Source: Seriola aureovittata (taxonomy: Eukaryota > Chordata > Actinopteri > Carangiformes > Carangidae). From it: a stretch of 64,000 bases of DNA. Below are positions 11,051-38,134 of this stretch, piece by piece. A program made the position numbers and the translations under genes. How positions within the stretch are numbered: the stretch's first letter is position 1; every line of letters starts with the position of its first letter. Location of the stretch: contig NC_079368.1 in the NCBI RefSeq assembly GCF_021018895.1, positions 1,271,001 to 1,335,000 of the forward strand. The letters run 5' to 3'. The notes beneath the pieces are model-generated. The model was not told the origin of the DNA. It searched no databases and saw only the letters and a program-made list of their open reading frames with translations.

Positions 11051-12030
11051 ATTTCACAAACTTTCTGCTTGTGGAGACTCACAGTGTGTCTCTAGAATAA
11101 ATCATGATTTTTGTAAATGTTACAGATTCATTGTGTCATACTACAGACATTTACAAAGACTACATTAGGGAATTACTTTGTTTTCTCCTTGTGATAGAAA
11201 CAACTCACACGTGCTTCAGAAGAAACCCAAGGCAATGTTAACAAACACACCTTTCTTCAACTTGTGAGAGATCATGTAAATGATAAAGTAACAAAACACA
11301 AATCATTTACATCAGCTGGTCTTCGTACCTGTGGAGACATTTTCAACTATATGTTTCTTGACTTTGACATATCTCATCTGTGTTCACTGAGGCTAAGACA
11401 ACAGGTGCTAGAGGTTCTACACTAAAGACATTCAAAGCCACCAAACAACAGTGATTAAACATTTTGGAATCCCGTTCTGGTCAGATTGATGAGTGACACA
11501 TTTAAAACGATTAATAAGGAAAGGAGCTTCAGTGCTTCTTGTCTTATCTCCTTCAGCATAGGAAACACTGGACCTTCCTTTACAAAGGTCCTTGCTGCAC
11601 CAGCACTTAAAATGACACACCGTTGTAGTTTCACCACAGCAGACCCACATAAGTATAGAAACAACAGAGCAGCTGTTTTAAACTTATGGAAATCCTTGTA
11701 TGATTGCCTGAGCTCCAAATCCACAAATGTAGATTTATTCTCTTTCCTGTTCAAAATACAAAATACTATATAGGCTACATAATGTATATGTATCCACAAA
11801 AAAATGAATTTTCGCTACTTAACAAATGTATGAGAAAGAAGATCAAAACTCTCTATAGCCTACATATGTCTGACTATAGCTTATTCTGGCATCTTACTCA
11901 GTTTCTTATCTCTATTGAATTATTCATTTGATGGTTCAGCTCTTTCTGCTTGTACATCTCTGCCATGTTATCTCATTTCAACATTTCAATCCTGATTGAT
12001 GTGTTATAAATAAAGTTGGTTTAAGAAAAA
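11051..12030. repeat. Tandem duplication, copy A
   Basis: 11051-11215 matches 12521-12685 with about 5 mismatches counted by eye. After an insertion or replacement (about 11216-11595), similarity resumes at lower identity around 11596-11765 and 11810-12020, ending at 'gttataaataaag'. Confidence 0.85.
11096..11101 (+). terminator. Candidate polyadenylation signal of entpd8
   Basis: AATAAA about 175 bases after the stop codon. The same motif and flanks recur in the duplicated copy near 12566, so use of this site is not certain. A further AATAAA lies near 12008. Confidence 0.45.
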
Positions 12031-12520
12031 GCCCAGTGCACAAAATCAAGACACAGTGGGAAAAAAATGATGGAATGAATATCTAAAATGAAGACATCTG
12101 TACCAGCAGGGGGTCGGGGTGGAAAAGACATTAGGGGACATGTAGGAGAGAACAGAGCTTATTAGAATAAGATTAGGTAATACCAAACTTAAGTCATCAT
12201 TACATCTCATTGGAAAACACCCATCTGGAAACTGATATCTTCAATCACAAAGAGAACGTGTGTTTTTTGTCTCCCCAAAATATGAAAATAAGACGACCTT
12301 GTGAAGGACTCAGTTGGAATAAAAAGGCATCAAACGCATGGATCTCAGAAGCAGTTTTAATAAAAAATCCTGGGAATGATATTTTGAATAATATTTTTAT
12401 TTACCTAAATGATGCTGGATTGATATAAGGACTTTATAATACAGGTGGCGATAATAATCCATATGGTTGCAATTAGCCATTAAAACAAACAAGAAGAAGA
12501 AGAAAAAAGCCAAGGCTGTG

Positions 12521-13285
12521 ATTTCACAAACTTTCTGCTTGTGGAGACTCACAGTGTGTCTCTAGAATAAATCATGATTTTTGTAAATGTTACAGATTCA
12601 TTAAGTCATACTACAGACACTTACAAAGACTACATTAGGGAATTACTTTGTTTCCTCCATGTGATAGAAACAACTCACACGTGCTAATTCCTTTCTGCAG
12701 CAACATTTTAAACGATGCACCATTGTAGTTTTCACCATAGCAGACCCTCGTAAATGTAGAAACAGCCAGAAACAGCAGAGCAGTTGTTTTGTTTGTGACA
12801 CGATCCAGAACTGATGGAAATCCTTGTCTGATCGACTGAAGACCAAATACATAAATATAAATGTATTCTCTTTAAATCCAGTCAGGAGTCATCATGAACA
12901 ACAAGTAGATAGAATTTATAGTCAACAATATCATCATCATAACAACATACTATAGTCTATACATAAATGTCGTTTCACCAAATCCCCTCATTGTGTAAAG
13001 CACTACAAATTAATATTTTCTGCTTAACAAATGTAGGCCTATTGAAATGTTAAACACGTCTACGCAAGGAAATAGGCCTATACTTATGTCTGAATATAAT
13101 TTATTCTGATCTCTTGGTCAGTTCATTATTTCTATTTCATTATTATTTTAATGGCTCAACTTTCTCTATTTGTATTTTTTTTTTCATGTTATCTTATTTT
13201 TTGTAGTTTTGTTTTTGTGGTTGGGAAAAGAGTAATTATCGTCCAGGTGTTATAAATAAAGCTAGTTTTTTTTTTAAAAAAAGAA
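12521..13285. repeat. Tandem duplication, copy B
   Basis: Same order of blocks as copy A: a near-identical 165-bp block, a block around 12700-12870, a block around 13010-13260, and the same AATAAA-containing end near 13255. It lacks the roughly 380 bases present inside copy A. Confidence 0.85.
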
Positions 13286-13307
13286 GAAACTTAGTGTAGG
13301 TGCAGTC

Positions 13308-13430
13308 AGATTCTTTTCCCAAGTCCTCAGGAACTCTCCTTCACATCTTTCCTTGACCTCATGACGTTTTATCGAGGTCGAGGAGAAGTGGTTAGGAAAC
13401 GAGATTTCTTTTTACTTTTCAGTCCCAGTC
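13308..13430. repeat. Dispersed repeat in nelfb 5' flank (+ copy)
   Basis: Clear similarity, in inverted orientation, to 19690-19825 inside nelfb intron 7. Shared blocks include 'ccttgacctcatgacgtttt' and 'aggagaagtggttagg'. It ends about 200 bases before the nelfb ATG. Confidence 0.8.
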
Positions 13431-13638
13431 CTGGAAACAAGCGCGGAACTCTTTCATAGCTGCTGTTTCCGACGGACTGTTTACAAAGTTGCAACACGGG
13501 AAGCTTGCTATGACAGCGAAAAGAATAATGCGTTGGTGTGTTTTGTAGAAAGCGGTTATATTTACGTCTGCAAATTCACATACTAGATTATTTTTTCCAA
13601 ACAGAATTCCTTCCGTCGATGATTAAACGTAAACGAAG

Positions 13639-27552
<13,914 letters not shown>

Positions 27553-27703
27553 CAGAAACCAGAATCCTGATGAGTGACTGACTGAGAATTCAGACCCAAG
27601 ATGCTTGTTGTGTGATTTCTTTGTGTAGTTTCTTTAGATGTTGGTCTCAGAGAAGGTCTTCCAGCTCTGACAAGGTTTCCAGCGGCAGGATGTTTTTATT
27701 CAA

Positions 27704-27721
27704 GGGGGGTGGGGGGGGGGG
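27704..27721. repeat. G-run in nelfb 3' UTR
   Basis: Six G, one T, then a run of G, about 150 bases after the stop codon. A potential G-quadruplex in the transcript. Confidence 0.85.
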
Positions 27722-27831
27722 TCATGACTTTTCTAGACTTTGTGCTGCAGCATTATTGTCCAAATATACAGAACTTTGATATGTATCAGTATGTTACACT
27801 TGAGCTGTGTCAGTAGTGAAAGAAAGGTGTA

Positions 27832-27837
27832 AATAAA
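27832..27837 (+). terminator. Candidate polyadenylation signal of nelfb
   Basis: AATAAA 280 bases after the stop, followed by a GT-rich stretch ('cacagtggtgttattgag'). Confidence 0.75.
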
Positions 27838-28646
27838 TGATTATTAGAAATACACAGTGGTGTTATTGAGTGACATCTAATGCAACACTGCAGCACCTCT
27901 GATGTCCCCTGATGAGAGGCGCTCAGCTAAAGAAAGAACAGTCTGTACACCTCACACAGGTAGTGTGGCAGAGTCATGACAAACTTCTATTGAAAGTGTG
28001 TTGAACCATGTGAGAACATTAAAATCCTGAAAATATGAATATTTGATCATTATGATCAGGACTGGTGTTGAATTAAAAAAAAAAAAATCAGTAAAAGTAG
28101 TATTTTTTTTTTACAGTTTTTTAATGCATTTTTTCCTCTAAGGACCTCAGTGTAAGTTTTGGTTTTTTTTTGAAGGATTCACAAGGGTTAAGTAAGTGAA
28201 TAAGCTTTTCGTCCACTCACAAGTATTATTGATCATCATGTACTTAATCATTTGAAGCACAAACACAAGAGTTGAAGCAGATGACATACAAATGAAGATG
28301 TTTCCACTGTTTTTCTCTTTGATATTTAAACTGATGTTATTTACTCATTGTCATTGTGAATCATTTCAAGTTTTTCTTCTGCCTTAAAAATGTGAGTGAA
28401 CTTGTGTGACATCATTCTACACGTTCTCACTTTGAAGAGTTAGTTCTTTGTTTAGCATGAAGAAATGAAAGCTGCAGCTGCTCCTGTTTGAAGGTACAGA
28501 GTGAGTGTCAAGACGTGGCTGTGCCCAATGACTGTTATCATACACAGTACAGGGGGAAGGACTGAATCTGATTCATCACATTGTTTTCATAATTATGAAA
28601 AGTAACAACCACAATGTAATTTAACATATTTAAAAAAGACACAAGT

Positions 28647-28663
28647 GGGGGGGGGGGGGGGGG
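28647..28663. repeat. Homopolymer G-run
   Basis: Seventeen consecutive G on the + strand. Confidence 0.9.
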
Positions 28664-28679
28664 TCACTGAAGGTCACTG

Positions 28680-28815
28680 AACTCACTGTTGATGAAAGTG
28701 TTTGTGACATGGAGCATGATCCTGCTGGAAGGAGCCATTAGAAGATTGTGAACTGTGGCCATGAAGGATGAACACGGTCAGCAACAACACTCAGATACAC
28801 TGAGACATTCAGACC

Positions 28816-28851
<36 letters not shown>

Positions 28852-29420
28852 GTGATTGATTGGTATTAAGAAGAGCACATTCCCCACTCCATCACGCCAC
28901 CACCACCAGCCTGGACTGTTGACACAAGACAGGTTGGTCCATGGATTCAGACTCTGACCCGACCATCTGCTGCCTCAGCACAAATCCAGATCCATCAGAC
29001 CAGGTCTTCAACTTCCAGTTTGTGAGTTTCTGGTCTTGGTGACAGGAAGTGGAACCTGACGTGGTCTTCTGCTGTTGTAGGTTGGACATGTTGTTCACTC
29101 TGAAGCTTTTCTGCTCACCACAGTTGTAAAGAGTGGTTATCTGAGTGACCGTTGCCTTTCCGTCCATTCTCTGACCTCTGACCTCTGCTCTGACCTCTCT
29201 CATCAACACAGAGCTGGTGTTCATGGGATGCTTCTGTTGTTGTTCCACTCTGAGAAAAAACTCTAGTGATGTTGAGGCAGCAGCTTCAACATCATGTCAC
29301 AGTCAAAGTCTGATCTGCAGGAGTTTATACACTGCTGCCACATGCTCGGCTGACTGGATAATTACATGGATAAGCAGGTGTACATGTGTTCCTAATGAAG
29401 TGCTTGATGAGTGAATGAAT
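28680..29420 (-). mobile_element. Degenerate Tc1/mariner transposon
   Basis: The reverse-strand frame at 28892-29248 contains GQRMDGKATVTQITTLYN, a clear match to the DNA-binding region of one teleost Tc1 transposase family, and downstream fits to its central part. The right terminus reads 'gtgttcctaatgaagtgctt'. A (GATT)n tract (28817-28862) interrupts the left half. Stops and indels make it inactive. It is related to the element at 55805-56257. Confidence 0.8.
28817..28862. repeat. (GATT)n microsatellite
   Basis: Tandem GATT units with one variant, inside the Tc1 remnant. Confidence 0.9.
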
Positions 29421-31462
29421 CATGTGGGAAACTGACCCTTGATGTTGTCATCACAGTTATCGTTAAGTTGAGTGCATGTGGTGTCCTTCAAGATATTACA
29501 TAGTTTATCCAGTTACATATTAGAAAGATTCAAGTGGATATTGATTGCAATTGTGATTTTTGTGGTATGAAAAATAGTATTTCCCATCTATATTTTTACT
29601 GTGTATATGTACAATCGCAGCTACCTTTTGGGCTGAATTGACTAATTATATAATCCATAAAGGTAAAAATAATTTCAGTATCGAATGTAAAAATATACAT
29701 ATATACATATTATGAACATAATGATTATGACATTGAATTCATTGTTATTTCATATTCATAAATGCAGAGGAACAAAAGTCACCCCCGGTTTTATTGCATT
29801 TTTAAAAAGAATTAAGACTCTTGACCTTATTAATACTAAAAAGTAATAAGACTGTCAAATTATATAATGAACTCTTCAAAGAGGAAATATCGACAATGTC
29901 AAATATTATATTTCATGTGAAAACATTATTACACATGTCAGCTGCACATGGTTGTACATTTATCTATTTATCAAGCATCGAATTCTGATTCATTTTTGTT
30001 TTTCTTTCTTTTTTGTCATTGTAATTCCACTGTCATTCTGTTTTTACATAATGATGACAGTGTGTTCACAGGAAGTGTGTAGACAGTCTGTGTCAAAGCT
30101 TAAACACAGAAGAGGAGGGAAATCAACTTTGGTTTCGATCCAATAAATCTCTGAACTAATGAAATCACTGCAGGTGTGCAAGTCAGCAGAGGTGCAAATA
30201 TACAAAGAGATGCGAAGAAATAGTGAGTGCTCAGTGTTTTCAAATAATTTTTAATCAATCCTCAAAACAAGACTGTATATTAGTAATATTGATATAATAA
30301 TGATGGATCCAGCCCTGAGCCCATCAACTCCCAGTTTGAACACTCTCTTTTCTCTGGGACCAACATCAGGCCAACAGACTGACTTTGCCCTGAACTCCAG
30401 TTGCTGTGAACTTTGCTGATCACATACTGTACTTTTGATTTGAATGACCCCATGACCTTTCTCTACCGCTGCCCTCAGAACAAACTAAATCTTTAGCCCC
30501 AGTGGTTGATCTGTCTGTCACCTCAAACTGCAGGGTGCTATGAACATTACGGCCTCTAGAGGACACCAGTGAGTCAGGACAGTTGTCTTTCACAGCAGCT
30601 GCATTAGCTGCATATACAATGTTCAACCCCTCTGTTGCTTTTACAGACTCAACACTGAGATTAAAGGGGAACTAAACTTCTCATCTCTGTGGCTCTGAGC
30701 TTTGTCAAGTCTGAGAACATCACCCAGATGATGTCATCAAACTAACTAACCAGCAACTAAAAGTAAAAACTAACTAACCAAAAAGCGAAATGAAATGTAG
30801 GATCCAGTACAAGGAAAACTCTGGATATCTCCTGCTTTGATTTTGATCATCTTGTATTTAATATTCATAAAGTTTTATAAAGTTTTGGGCTTGTGAGACT
30901 TGCAAGCTTGAGCCGACTTTCTTTTCTCTTAATGCAGTTCAACAGTGATTAGATTCATTAGACCCACCAGTTGTCTATCAGACTCCACACCTCAGACTGG
31001 TAACACAAGTGTTCTGGTTTCTAGTCGGTTTTTTTCCCCCAGTTTCTTTATTGTACACACATGTAAAGGTACAAACACACACATAAACAATAAACAAATA
31101 AAAGAAATGACAAACCAAAAAATTAATAGTTAAACATTTTCACATTGTTGATGTTACGAAACCATAGTTTGTGTTATATGCAGCATATTATATTCATTCC
31201 ACAGCTTTAAGGTCTTGTTTTTCACATCAGACAAAGTTTTGCTCGTCTGTTTAAAGTGCAGGAAAGTTGTCTTGGTCCTTGATCATTTTTTCTTATGAAT
31301 ATGGTATTTTCCAAAAATAATAAAATGTTGTATAACATACAACATGTTACTTTCAGTCTTATCTTGACAAAAACAGCATTACATCAAACAGAACTATTTC
31401 AATATTCACTTTGAGTTTCTTATTTAGAATATTGGCTCCATCAACCCAGGACATTCATGTAT

Positions 31463-31468
<6 letters not shown>

Positions 31469-31504
<36 letters not shown>

Positions 31505-31540
31505 TAAATGTACATAAACATGTACACATGTGCATGTATG

Positions 31541-31589
<49 letters not shown>

Positions 31590-31611
31590 GTACGTATGTA
31601 CAGTATGTGTA

Positions 31612-31660
<49 letters not shown>
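31469..31660. repeat. Compound (TA)n-(CA)n-(GT)n microsatellite
   Basis: TA tract 31469-31499, CA tract about 31548-31584, GT tract about 31617-31660, with short ATGTAC-type links. The CA and GT arms are complementary, so the cluster could form a hairpin. Confidence 0.93.
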
Positions 31661-31662
<2 letters not shown>

Positions 31663-31787
31663 TGTGTAAAATTTTGAAATGCACTTTAATTTTATTGGTG
31701 ATACAAAAACGTATGGGGTAATAGCCATGCTGTCTGCAAATCTATATCTGCATACACCTGATTATCTTTTCATCTTTGACAGGTAGG

Positions 31788-31810
31788 TGACGTCATTCGA
31801 GGGGCGGGAC
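31788..31810 (+). promoter_or_regulatory. Putative arrdc1 core promoter: CRE plus GC box
   Basis: A palindromic TGACGTCA (31788-31795) matches the cAMP-response element consensus and is followed by GGGGCGGGAC (31801-31810), an Sp/KLF-type GC box. Both lie within 90 bases of the arrdc1 ATG in a CpG-rich patch. Sites are seen; their use is inferred. Confidence 0.55.
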
Positions 31811-31876
31811 CGGAGAGTCGTATGTGCGGGCGCGTACAGGTGATCGTCAGTCTCGCCGCCGTGGATCGGGGGAAAC

Positions 31877-31994
31877 ATGGGGAAGCTTCAGGAGTTTGAG
31901 ATCGCGCTCGACAAAAACAAAGTGGTGTACAGTCCCGGAGAGTCCATCTCCGGTACCGTGACGATCAAGGTGAAGCAGGCGCTGCCGTGCAAAG
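31877..31994 (+). CDS. arrdc1: arrdc1 coding exon 1
   Basis: MGKLQEFEIALDKNKVVYS through VKQALPCK. The start matches the family's MGxxQxFEI N-terminus; context AACATGG. Donor AAAG|GTGAGT, ends in phase 1. Confidence 0.95.
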
Positions 31995-33579
31995 GTGAGT
32001 GTGATACCGATGACGTTATTCCCGCCGACGTTTTTCTCACCTGGTGGGATAACACCGCCACCGCCAAACAAGGAAGTGACGGACTGAGCCAAGAGTTTAT
32101 TAAGTTAGAACATGAAGTTAATGTTGATCCAGTCTGTTTCTGTTTTATAATAAAGTGAAAACTAACTTTATATGGTGACGTAGATGATCTGTATGTTCTA
32201 ATATTTTTACTTCTGTAGTGGGAGGTTAGGGGAACGCGACCTCATGGGAATGTTGGTGTTTGTCTTCCTTCTGTTACGTCCTCCATCAACAATGTTAAAG
32301 CCTCCTGACTTCAAATTAAAATATTTATAAATTAAATATTTATTTCTTCTGGTAGACATTGATGCAGAGATTACATAAACGCAAAGAAAACAAACCAAAC
32401 AGCAGAAATGCAGAAAACAATTCCTAATAAAAACAGTTACATTCAAAGACATTAAGATTTAAAAGCATATTTCTAAACTGTCCCAATGTTTTCAGGGAAT
32501 CCATATTTAAAGTGTGTTGTAGGTTATTCCATGACCCGAAGAACATGCAGTGTAATCCAGACTTGAGCTGGTTTGATAGGGTTTGATTTATTCAGTTATG
32601 AGCCATCGTCTTCAGCATCTCTGTCCTCTACAAGACTTTTCAGGAGCCGATAGAAACGGTTTTCAGCTGTGTGACATTGCTTTGTCATTTATGAAGCCAC
32701 TTATTTTTCTCCATGAATTGTTTGGTCTACAAAACACCAGAGGACAGTGAGAAATAAAAAGATAACAACAAGTAGAAACTTCTCACATCTGAAAACCTGG
32801 AACCAACGACGAAGAAACACAAGTTTAGATTTGATCAAACACTGAATATGTCATGTTACCACTCCTGAATATCAGTGTGGAAATTTAAAATAACTGAAGT
32901 GAAATATTTTACTTTGAAAAACCATCTATGTGAATATATGTCATTTAATTCCAAAAATATACAGAATGTGACCTGAGAGGTCAGAGGTCAGAGTCACAGC
33001 CGGAGTGTTGAAGTCTGACTTTTTCATTTTGAATTTTTCTCCAGTTAAATGTGAAAAAGGTCTAATGCAGCTTTTAGACTGAACCTGAAATGACCAACAG
33101 AACTGAACCCTACCATGTACAACATGAAATGACCTGCTGTACATTTCAAAGAGGATACATTCAAAATGAAATATTCAGGAGGAGCTCATTCTCACCAGCA
33201 GTTGTTTATAAGAAACAAATCCTTCCAGTCTTTCTCTGCACTTCCATGTCTGATGTAAATGTTCTTCTACAGATCTCAGTTCCTAATGATGGAGAACAAA
33301 TGTAACTGTACACTAGTGTCAGGAAAAAGACAAAGTGTGTGAATTACAAACACACCCTTCTCCACATTGTTTCCATCACAGCATCAAAATATCTTTAGTT
33401 TTGTTTTTTGTTTTATCGTCACTGAAATCTTAAACAACAAATGCCTCAGCAAGGATGAATAACAAGTTACTGTGAATCTACTGGAGCCTAAAAGCCCATT
33501 AATCATCAGTGATACAGACTTATTACAAGTTTAGCCCTAATTATTAAGTACCACTTTCTCTGTGAGATCATTCTTAAGT

Positions 33580-33660
<81 letters not shown>

Positions 33661-36121
33661 AACTTGGGAGCAGTTACTGTGTATGTTGTTAAGGGAGTTT
33701 CTGTTTGAAAGCTTCCCGTCTGTTTACATTCCAGCTCAGGTAGAGCTGGTCAGACTGTCAGCTGCACTTCACCACCACCCAGGAAACACACTCTGTCTCA
33801 GAGCAACACTTTCAATCACTGATGGATTGTGAAGTGGGTGGGGCCTCGAGATAAGAGAACTTTAACTGGACAAATATTGACACTGTGTTAAAAATCAGAT
33901 GTGTTTTGAGTCATCGCGGTTCCCCTCAGATAAGACGCATATGATGAGGTTACTGACGTATTCTGCACCCAGTATTATTTTATAGAGTTTTTAAGACTGA
34001 GAATAGTTCATGTATGTGGACGCATACTGTTGTTAGTCAGTTTTTAATGTTTTGGGTCCATTATTTCCAGTGACGGGAAATCTTCATGTTTTAACATGAC
34101 AACATCCCCCACCAGAGTGAGCATAAATAAAAAACATCTCAAATCAACATGATGCAAAATATCTGACAATCAGTGAAAAGAGGCAATAAAATGTGTAAAA
34201 ACAATAATTAGGGATTAAACAGTATAAAAAAAACAGGTATCAGATATTACCAAAGGATGAGACAAAGAAATGCGTTTAAATAAAGGAGTGTTTGATTCGG
34301 GTCAGGAGGTCCAGAGTGTGGAGTCCACCCCCTGTCCGGGGGAGTTTATCTCTTATGTTGTTCATTAATGAACATGAAATTCATAGATCCAGGAAATCAC
34401 AGGGAAAAAATAGTTTAAATTTGATTTGATTTCACTACTGAAGAAAGTGATTGGGCACAAAAATCATCAACATTTCCCTCCGCAGACACACGTCCTCCTG
34501 CTGACCACGCAGCAGCTGATGTGACTGAGCTTCTAACTTTCTGTGTGAGTGATCATGTTACCGTACATCCAGCTGAAGTCACAGCTCAGTCTTTGTCTTT
34601 AACTGATGTGTCCGGTGAGTCTTTGGTCAGATGACGTCGTGGTTATAAAATCAGGATTTTAGTAGCGGCTTGGAAGTGGCTGCTGGTTAACATGTCGTCT
34701 TAACAGGCTATGTTTCGGTCACTATTTTATATTTGTTCCGTTGTCCTGACAACGGAAACAGAAAACATGCCAATGAGGGGAGCTTTATTGATCTACTCTG
34801 TCTGTATTTTCTTACCTGCAGCCATCAAAGTGAACTGCAATGGTTTCTGTGGCATCACCAACAAGTTGAACGACACGGCGTGGACAATGGAGGAGCAGTA
34901 CTTCAACAGCACCGTCTCTGTCGCAGACAAAGGTGAGCAGGCAGACACCTGAGATGCAACTGCAAAACCAATCCAAAGAGTTTGATCCGTGCTGCAGTCG
35001 GTATCAGATAGTTCACATCAAGCCCAGTCCAGTCACAGATTACAGAGCTTAACTGGCCTTTAATACTTCCCTGTGTGGACAAGTGAAAATACTCGACACA
35101 GCCACATCATAGAGAATACAACTAGGCTGCCGAAATAATTGAAGGGTAAAGAGTGTAGTAGTGAAGGTTCCCATGATCCTTTGTGGTTACTTCATGCAGC
35201 CCTGAGGCAGCTCTGCCTGCTGGGAAACAGCAGCGCGATTGTTAGTGTTTGCACTAATGAATGTTATCTCTGTCTCCACGCAGGAACCCTGAAACAGGGA
35301 GAACACACGTTTCCCTTCAAGTTTCTCATTCCAGGTAGGAGCTCTGAGTGATGGGCTGAACACTTGTCACTGCACATTCTTTCCTTTGCTTGTGTGTGTT
35401 TTGCCCTCACATTTCACCACCTGACAGACGTGTCCCAGCAGGATGATATTTACCCCAGTGCTGTTACGGTTCAGCTGCTGGAGGACAGGACTCTGAGCCC
35501 ATCACTCACTGGGCGCATGAGTTCTGTGCGACACTTTGCACTGATTTACTACTTAAACTACAACTACTACTTACTTAAAAAAGGAAAGTTGCTATAATTT
35601 AAAGGAGCTGTATGTAAGTTTTGCTATTGCTACATAATAGCTCTGAGTGATTAATCTAATTTTATTTCCGATTACGATTTTGGCTTCGCATTAAATTTCA
35701 CCCCCCCCCCCTACAAAAACCATCCCCCCATCCACTTCCTGGTTACATTTCAGCGTATGTTTGCAATATATGTTTTTGAGTTTTCAAAATGTTGGTGCAG
35801 TGTACTACAACATGTTTGATCTCATTTATTTTGGTCTAATTTATTTTTCTTTATCATTTTTATATACTGAATCTATTTGTTCAGTAGTTTTTAGTAGGTT
35901 GGGGAAGTACACTAATGTTACAACATACTTGATCTTATTTATTTTGATCAAATTAACTTTTATATTATATATTTAATTGTATATATTGAGATATTATTTA
36001 TTTATCCCCGGTTCGAGTCCCGCATCGGACAAGCCCTTATCTGCATGGCATTCCCCCTCTCTCTGCCTCCCCATTTCCTGTCTCTCTCTACTGCACTGTC
36101 AATAAAGGCACAAAAAGCCTG

Positions 36122-36152
<31 letters not shown>

Positions 36153-38068
36153 CCAGAGAGAATGATTAATCAAGAACTCTGCTTTGTATCCCTCACCACT
36201 TTTTATACAGAAATCATGCTATAGTTCCATTAAGAAGATGCATAGTGATTCTGCTAAACGCTGAACCAAACAGCTGGCACGGTGCCACCCCAGTGTGTGA
36301 TTTGTAGATAGCATGCCAGCACTCAGTATCAGAGATCAGAGGCTTTCCATCACACAACAGAGCTGGCATCTGTCCTGCAGTATCAGTTCTTCCTTTAACG
36401 TCAGTCTGGCTCTGTCACTACCTCCACTGCTCATCCCTCCCATTCAGTGTTCATACTTTTTACAATAAAGGCCCAACATTCCCGCCCTGAACAGGCTAAC
36501 TAACCCTAACCCTGTGCTAAAGGGACTATCGGCAGCAGAATGCAACTTTTTTCAATAAAAGAAAAGCTGTACACTGTCCACCACCTGCCCAGCTCGAAAC
36601 AGCTGGCAAAGTTAGACTAGCTGGTGAAGATAGTGGAGCATAGTCGCTAATGAGCCAGATCATTTTTTCAGGAGTTGATGGAGAGCTAAAAGTGAATATT
36701 AGACTTGTCAGATGGACGCAAGCAGGACTCCAAATGAAAGCTTATAATGGTCCGTGTCTGCTGGATGAGTAAATCAGCAACTTCTATGAGGTAATAATGT
36801 GTCAGATATTGTGTTTACAGCTAATTCTGCTGCCCCAAGTGGCAAAGATCAGTAAATGCAGCTTGCTTCCCTGCGTTTCGCTGCATTAACAATGCTGTAT
36901 TATCACTGTGTTTATAGTCTGTTTCAAAATAATGGAACAACTTGGCTCTTATTTTCATAGTTGTGGCCATCATCTGTGTACTGCACTCACCCTGTCTGAT
37001 ACACGAGCACAAGTCACATGATCAGACAGGTTGTAAACAAAGGTCCAGGCTGGTCTTAATCTGAAAAACAAAGGTTTTGGTTTTATGAGCCAAACTGTTT
37101 GTGTGATCGTTGGACTGCTTGTGTTTCTTTAACTCGGACTTCTGCCCGTTGTAATGGTGCAGGCATGTTGTTACGGTAACAAGATTCATAACTTTTATTC
37201 GTTTCATTCTTAGATAACAGTTCATCCTGTCCCTCACTTCCTGTCCACATATTGCTGCCATGGTTTATTATGATGCGCTCTCATGTATAACATGACACAG
37301 CAACTTGTGTTGAGCCTTTGTTCGGCCCCTCACCTGCTGTGAAACCTCTTCCGCAGCATGAGGAACAACTCCACAGAAACTCCAAACCGGCCCGACCGGT
37401 CTTCTTCATGCTGTGAATCTAGATCTGTCTTTTGAAATGTGTGTGTGTTTCCAGCACTGAGCGCCTGCAGGTTATTCAGACCCTCTCTGAAATCATGTTT
37501 TCATGTTTACATTAGAGGACTAGGGCATAACCGCTCCTTTGTCAGGTTATGGAACAGTAACATATTAGCTGTTACGTGATAAAACTAACACATATTTGAC
37601 TTGTTCCCGCAGCCTCTGCTCCGACGTCTTTTGAAGGCAACTATGGTCGGATCATTTACAGAGTGAGGGCTTTTATTGACACTCCACGATTTGCCAAAGA
37701 CTACAACAAAGAAACAGCTTTCTACCTGCTCAGCCCTCTAAACCTGAATGAAGTGCCAGACATATGGGTGAGACATGATTACATGTGTGTATATATGATC
37801 AGTCCATGTTTTTGTCTCTTTGTTTCTTGTTCATTTCATTTAACAGTCAGTGGCTTCAGGGGTAGTTTTGTGTTGGAACTATTACTTGAAAAAGAACATT
37901 TGTTGGTTTTTCAAGGTAAAGGAGATGCAGCACTCACACTTGAATAGTTATATATTTTTTAAACAATTTATTTAATGAATTTTCAATACAGAGTCTACAA
38001 GGGAAAACACGGGTAAAACATCAAAGATAATGAAAGAGAAATAACATAAAATAAAAAAATATACATAA

Positions 38069-38134
<66 letters not shown>

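Larger units (their letters stand above)
10924..13638. other. Intergenic region between entpd8 and nelfb
   Basis: Holds the entpd8 3' UTR, a diverged tandem duplication (11051-12030 and 12521-13285), an A+T-rich link between the copies, and a dispersed repeat close to nelfb (about 13308-13430). The last 200 bases are CpG-richer and probably include the nelfb promoter and 5' UTR. The open frames at 11432-11931 and 12210-12852 carry no recognisable domain. Confidence 0.6.
27553..31876. other. Intergenic region between nelfb and arrdc1
   Basis: Holds the nelfb 3' UTR, a 17-base G-run (28647-28663), a Tc1 remnant (about 28680-29420), a mixed microsatellite cluster (31469-31660) and the arrdc1 promoter. 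No gene is recognised between 29430 and 31460; that part is A+T-rich and unstructured to my eye. Confidence 0.6.

Noticed and set aside
36001..36020. Possible tRNA gene (GGTTCGAGTCC B-box)
   Set aside because: No A-box, no cloverleaf; followed by SINE body and poly-A.
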